In this document: piece by piece, positions 59,193 to 64,000 of the stretch
Position numbering within the stretch: position 1 is the first letter of the stretch
Layout: every line of letters begins with the position of its first letter
Assembly (NCBI RefSeq): GCF_011075055.1
Contig: NC_058155.1
Coordinates: 2,964,001 to 3,028,000, forward strand
DNA from: Mangifera indica
Taxonomy: Eukaryota > Streptophyta > Magnoliopsida > Sapindales > Anacardiaceae
Direction: 5' to 3'
Length of the DNA: 64,000 nt
The notes under the pieces: generated by a model
Told to the model about the DNA's origin: nothing
Seen by the model: the letters and a program-made list of their open reading frames with translations, nothing else
The model's database searches: none
Made by a program: the position numbers and the translations under genes

Positions 59193-59486
59193 GGAACTGA
59201 TAAAATAAGAGGCATGCTCTTTGATATGGCTAAAATGATAGCGATCCACTTAAATCCTCATGCTTTCTCAGAGATGGCTAATCTAAGACTCCTTATAGTA
59301 AATAATTCGAGATACAATAATAAGGTTCATGGTTTTGATAGCATTGAATTTGATTTTTCAGAGTTGAGATGCCTCTGTTGGGATCATTCCCCCTTCCCAT
59401 CATTGCCTTTGAAATTTGATCCTGAGAACCTTGTTGTACTTAAGATGTGTAACAACAATCTTGAACAACTATGGATGGGTATCAAG
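59193..59486 (+). CDS. TNL-C exon 3: linker / first LRR
   Basis: 294 nt, acceptor TTGATTGTAG, donor ATCAAG|GTATAT, phase 0. GTDKIRGMLFDMAKM, then AIHLNPHAFSEMANLRLL, LRCLCWDHSPFPSLP, NLVVLKMCNNNLEQLW. Open, but downstream of the nonsense codon in exon 2. Confidence 0.88.
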
Positions 59487-59575
59487 GTATATGTTGATTC
59501 ATATGATTTTTTTTAAATAAACTTTTAAATATTAGATTTTTTAACTTATGTTGGCCATTTCTTTTTCTGTTACAG

Positions 59576-60180
59576 AATCTTTCTCATTTAAAATACATTG
59601 ACCTAAGTTACTCAAAACATCTACTTATAGTCCCAAACCTCTCAGAGGCTCAAAATCTAGAGTGTCTGATTCTAGAAGGTTGTACAAGTTTGCTTGAGAT
59701 CACTCCTTCTCGGAATCTCAATAAACTTGTTAATTTGAATCTAAGAAATTGCAAAAGCCTTATCAGTCTTCCAAATGGCATTTATAAGTCGATGTTTCTG
59801 AAATATCTTTGTATCTCTGGTTGTTCAAAACTTGAAAGATTGCCTGAGGACTTAGGAAATTTAGAGAGCTTGGAAGTACTAGAAGCTGATGGAATTTCTG
59901 TAAGAGAACTATCATCAGTTATGGCTGGTTGGCTATCAGGGTTGCGATATTTAAGAAGATTAAATTTGAATCGGTGCAGTCTTACAGAGTTACCCGATGA
60001 TATTGACAAGCTGTCCTTACTAGGAGATTTAGAATTGGAAGAAAACAATTTTGAGAGCATCCCAACAAACATCAAGAACCTTTCCAAGTTACAGCTTTTT
60101 AACATAAGGCTTTGTAATAGGCTTCAATCCTTACCAAAGCTTCCACGTAATATAGAAGAACTTAGAGCAGATGAGTCATA
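59576..60180 (+). pseudogene. TNL-C exon 4: truncated LRR
   Basis: Acceptor TCTGTTACAG; NLSHLKYIDLSYSKHLLIVP, LECLILEGCTSLLEITP, LVNLNLRNCKSLISLPNGI, LEVLEADGISVRELSS, LNRCSLTELPDDI, LPKLPRNIEELRADE. LRR similarity ends near 60175, where the same frame passes into copia gag-like residues up to a stop at 60260-60262. Fewer repeats than in A or B. Confidence 0.85.
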
Positions 60181-60690
60181 TGCTCTAAATGAGATATATT
60201 ATAAGGCTAAATTTGTTCTCAAAGTTTTGGGTACCTTACCTAAGAGATTTTTTTACCTATAGTTACATTAATTGAAGAATGTCTAACTATTGAACTAATG
60301 GAATTAAATGAATTGATCAAATCTCTTCAAACATATGAATTCACTTTGAAAAAATATGATAAAAAGAAATCAAGTATAGATCTTGCTTTTAAACATTCAT
60401 TTGAATCTTGTTTGACAGAAATTGTTGATTTTGAAAATTTAGATGATAAAAAAATTGTCATGCTAACTAGAAACTATACTAAAATAATACGAGAAAATAA
60501 AATACTACTAAGAAAAGGAAACAAAAATTTGATAGAAATAGTTCTAATCAAGTTTCAGTTGCTAACAATATAAAAAATTTGTTTAAAAAATCCTGATAGG
60601 AAGAGTAAGGATATTTAATGCAAAGGATATGAGAGTTATAGTCACATTCAGGTCGAATGTGCAAACACATTTAAGTCTAAAGGTAAAGAG
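60181..60690 (+). pseudogene. Copia gag fragment joined to the TNL-C LRR
   Basis: KAKFVLKVLGTLPKRFF (60205-60255) resembles the gag text KxLRSLPKRF. After stops comes MELNELIKSLQTYEFTLKK (60298-60354), an unmistakable copia gag segment, then FENLDDKKIVMLTRNY, and near 60620-60665 a knuckle remnant YESYGHIQVEC. Plus strand, like the gene. No LTR or target duplication at the junction, so the join may come from recombination rather than simple insertion. Confidence 0.8.
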
Positions 60691-60699
60691 CCAAATGAC

Positions 60700-62530
60700 T
60701 ATTTGTCATCCAAAATTTGGTGAAATAATAAATTCACACATTTTTAGTTCAAAAAGTCCAACTTCACCTATCATATACTTTTATTAGTGAATTATGTTTG
60801 ATTTTAATATAAATTTTTGTTTTATTCTTTGTTAATATAATGACAAAAATGCGGCATTATTTAATCCAAATTTCAATTATCAATGTTTTTAATTTTATTA
60901 AAATAAAAAAAAGTCGTATCAAAATAGAAAGTTAATTGACTATTATAATAATATTTAATTAGTCAATTTATATTTCAATAATTATAATTACAATTTATTT
61001 TTTTGTAAAAAATTATTTTTTCTTTTTTTATTCCTCTTGTTATCATCTGTTTTCACCATTAATCGTTGACTATCCTTTTTCTATGCCCTTCATCTTCACA
61101 AGTAATATTATTGTTGTCTATCATCTTTCTCCTTCGATGATATTCACCAAAAACACCATCATTGACTATTTTTCTCCTCCAATTATATTCATAACCATTC
61201 TTCCAAATTTTCAATTTTCTAAAAAAATCTTCTAATAATTATGAATTTACGTTTACTTGAATTAAAAAGAAATGAGTGGGAGAAAAAAAAAAAGAAGAAA
61301 TACATTGATAATAATTGGAAAAGGAAGAAATAGATTGACATTTATTAAAAAAAAATGAGTGAGAGTGAAAAGGAAGAAAAAGATAGACATTTATTGAAAT
61401 AATAAGTGAGAAAGAAGAGAAAATATATTGCAATAGGAAATGGTAGAGAAAAAACTAGGGAGAGATTGAATTTTATTATAAAGAAATTAGCCGGAAAAGA
61501 GGAAAAAGAGGCTAGTAATAAGAAAATAGAAAATAGAGAAGAATGAATATGTAAATATAATATATAGGAGAAAATTATATATTTTAAATAATATAAACCC
61601 AAGGCCTGAGCCAAACCCAATTGGATTACACTAAGCCCAATATTATTTGTTTCCTAAACCAAATCCAGTTTTTCAACCAATTAACTCGGCCAACTTATAC
61701 TACTTTACTGTTCAGTTCGATTCTCACATTCTCCAATCTCTAAGACGCAATATCTAAGCCCAATTCCCCAATTCACATAATTTCACCAACTTTGTTTTGG
61801 GCTAATCAATTTTATCACCCAAACTATAACCATACAAAAATTGAGTTCAACCCAAACATCCGTTATCATCTAAAAACCATCCACATCCAACCCAATAATC
61901 CAACCCAACACATGGTCATAAACCACGCCATAATTTCAGCCACCGTTTCCCAACCAATTTCTTGTTTCACAACCTTCAATTTTTAATGTTTTAATTATCT
62001 TTACTTAAGAATGATAGAGACTTTTCAGGAAAATGTTGAAGAAAAGTCTAGTTCAGGATTTCCTACTACTTATCAAAGCAAGACAGGTTGCTCTCTCAAG
62101 GATCAATCTCTTTTTGAGATATTTGAGGTATCTTTAACTTCACTCTGTCAACTTAAGGTTGATGTTTGAAGCAAGCTGTAGGTATTTGTCAGCTTGGAAT
62201 CAATAACTTAAAGAGATGAAGAATTACAGAAAGTTATGTGAAAACTGAACTTCATCATTCTTATCTCCGACTTGAAGACAATGTGGTTTTCAAAAGGGCT
62301 GATAAGATCGTGCGTGCACAAGAATAAAGATAAGGCTTCAACAAGTTATTCATTTATTATTGTTAACCAAACATAATAATTATTATATATACATATTAAA
62401 TTTACCAAATATAATAATAATTTATACCTAATAATCTTTTAGATAATCTATTTTTATAGTAATTTTTTATTTTTAGTAATAAAAGATTACCCAAACTAAA
62501 CACTCTCTTACTGATAATAAAGGTAGTGAA
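60700..62530. other. No gene recognised
   Basis: Very AT-rich, with purine-rich runs at 61260-61550. A few TE-like words (TCAAGGATCAATCTC...) occur near 62.1 kb but nothing can be assigned. Confidence 0.4.
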
Positions 62531-62539
62531 GATGCTAAT

Positions 62540-62810
62540 GAATCACATAAGCCAAAGTTTGTAGAAACCTTTGTGGCATTTACCATAAGTATGCCAAAAA
62601 TATTTGATGCCTTGATTGGGGAAGAGTTTGATAATTGTGGTGAGTTTGATAAGAAGCTTTTGATGAATCCTTGAATGTAAGTTTGGCGAAGAAAAAAGTA
62701 AATTAACTAAAAAAATTTCTTTGTTGATCAAAGATCTTTCTAACAAGTAATTATTGTTTGATAATACTATTAAAGAGTTTGGTCTCGTTAGAACTACTTT
62801 CGAATACAAG
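62540..62810 (+). pseudogene. Possible copia gag C-terminal fragment
   Basis: Plus-strand text SHKPKFVETFVAFTISMPKI, then EFDNCGEFDKKLLMN and, after an indel, KLTKKISLLIKDLSNK resembles the region after the gag knuckle in the lineage seen at 60181-60690. Several stops. Assignment is by resemblance only. Confidence 0.4.
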
Positions 62811-64000
62811 ACAAATTAAGCTAGATGAAGTATTAAGCCAAGCAATTATTGTTGGATTCTCTTTTATACTGACAATGTGTTTTTTCTTTTTAAAAATTAT
62901 GGTATGATATTTCTTGTTATGAACTCTAGAGCTTTACAATCTTATACTAGTACGGTGGTTTTGACTCTTGATTACATAATTAATATTAGCACTGATAATG
63001 TGTGGTTTCTCTATTCTGTCAATTCAATGGAATTATGCATCAATAATAGCTCCTTATAAGGGCTTCTTTGCAAACGGTGTCAAACTAGCTTTTAAATTAA
63101 AAATTTTGAAATTGTAAATAATCATCAATCACTTGGGATTGGAATATTGTTCCCCATATATTATATGTAAAAGTGTTTACTATCCTTTATAATTTTAACT
63201 CATTACATACTCAAATACATAGCGTTGTTATTATTTAGTTTGTTCGTTGTGTTATGGATACATTAATTTTACAAAGTGGTTATTTTCTCCAATTAGTCAT
63301 TTTTCATAATATTCTTTCAATTAGTTCATTTGTTGTGTATTTGGTCTCTTGTTTGTTCTAAATACATTTTCGTTGTAATTTATATAACTTGGGTGAAGAT
63401 GTTGATGTCATATTTATTAATAATCTTGTACTTTGACAACTACAATGGATATTTTATACATGCCCAAATCGTAATTCAAATTAAACCAAATCACAATTTT
63501 TTAGTCTAATTTGATTTAAGGAGCAAAATTATTTAATTTAGTTTGAAATTTTGTTAAATTATTTTTTTAGCCTGTTTTGGAAAATTTCCTAAACTAGACT
63601 TGTACATACAAATTTGATGAAATAAGTTAAATAAATAAATAAATAAGAGAGAAAGTAGGATCCTATTCGGTTATTCAATCTCTCCTTGAATTTTTAGCCT
63701 GTTTTGGAAATTTTCCTAACCAAGACTTGTGGAAAATTTGCTTGTATGGGAACTTGTATCTCCCTCTAGGACCATATAGGAAAGACTTGAATAGATGATG
63801 GAAACCTACTCAAAGTGTGTACAGTTGCGGTCCAACATATCTAGCAAATATAATCACCAAATTTTCAAACTTTGCATACGTGGTGGATAATCCACCATAT
63901 ATAACAATTCACTCTATTAGTAAATATTAATTTCCAAGGAATACACGAGAAAAAGCAAAGAAATTGAACCCAGGGAAAAATATACAAATAACTTCCAACT
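62811..64000. other. No gene recognised
   Basis: AT-rich. A short direct repeat (TTTTTAGCCTGTTTTGGAAA) occurs at about 63563 and 63691. No coding or transposon-terminal signal found. Confidence 0.4.

Larger units (their letters stand above)
57029..60180 (+). pseudogene. TNL-C: TIR-NB with premature stop, truncated LRR
   Basis: Four exons in TNL order: TIR (57029-57498), NB-ARC (57959-59030), linker (59193-59486), LRR (59576 to about 60180). TIR and NB-ARC are clean and splice in frame (R-PESKLIETIIEHILKRL), but TAA at 58923-58925 replaces the Gln codon after MHDLI that TNL-A keeps. Translation would give a 478-residue TIR-NB protein. After the stop the frame and the splice sites continue intact, so the nonsense is a single-base lesion. 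The LRR exon is short and runs into copia gag sequence, with no C-JID. TN proteins without LRR are known in plants and some act in immunity, so a product cannot be excluded. Confidence 0.9.

Overview
This is a plant nuclear window, AT-rich and full of transposons. TIR-NB-LRR (TNL) resistance-gene sequences with the usual plant exon layout, Ty1/copia elements primed by initiator Met-tRNA and Mutator-like MITEs point to a eudicot, since canonical TNLs are absent from grasses. I could not name the species.

Three TNL loci share one exon plan (TIR / NB-ARC / short linker-LRR / large LRR / C-JID), and none is intact. TNL-A (minus, 22657-33690) has a near-complete copia element inserted in its TIR exon and a TGA at the start of its LRR exon. 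TNL-B (minus, 42037-45352) has no TIR exon and carries frameshifts in NB-ARC, LRR and C-JID. TNL-C (plus, 57029-60180) has clean TIR and NB-ARC exons, a nonsense codon just after the MHD motif, and an LRR exon that runs into a copia gag fragment.

A and B are copies of one segment. B plus its downstream sequence (36.4-45.35 kb) is collinear with A plus its downstream sequence (8.1-33.7 kb). A is longer because it took in a young copia (27.07-33.58 kb), a nest of older copia elements (14.05-20.66 kb) and 8.5-11.4 kb of extra sequence. Both copies carry an open, phase-compatible exon about 1.1-1.3 kb downstream of the C-JID exon (21090-21557 and 40242-40769). It encodes an Asn/Gly-rich domain with a SUMO-interaction-like motif and would extend the TNL C-terminus. 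Copy A also has a further phase-compatible exon (12395-12665) with two SUMO-interaction-like motifs in 37-residue repeats. This possible C-terminal extension is the most unusual protein-level feature here.

The young copia (27073-33581) has 440-bp LTRs differing at 5 positions, a 5-bp target duplication, PBS, PPT and a full gag-pol frame broken by one TGA in the zinc knuckle. Its gag frame has no upstream ATG. An ATG in the 5' LTR followed by a good splice donor joins in frame to an acceptor just before gag, which suggests a PBS-spanning leader intron.

Layout: 0-4.05 kb, 5' part of a decayed minus-strand copia; 5.07-6.02 and 6.70-7.01 kb, other copia fragments; 8.1-13.9 kb, duplicated flank with the SIM exon; 14.05-20.66 kb, nested copia elements and a solo LTR; 21.1-33.7 kb, TNL-A; 33.94-35.04 kb, two Mutator-like MITEs; 36.4-39.6 kb, second copy of the flank; 40.2-45.35 kb, TNL-B; 45.35-49.3 kb, decayed copia with a 2.5-kb Mutator-like element inside; 49.3-57 kb, gene-poor with one MITE; 57.0-60.7 kb, TNL-C and the gag fusion; 60.7-64 kb, gene-poor.
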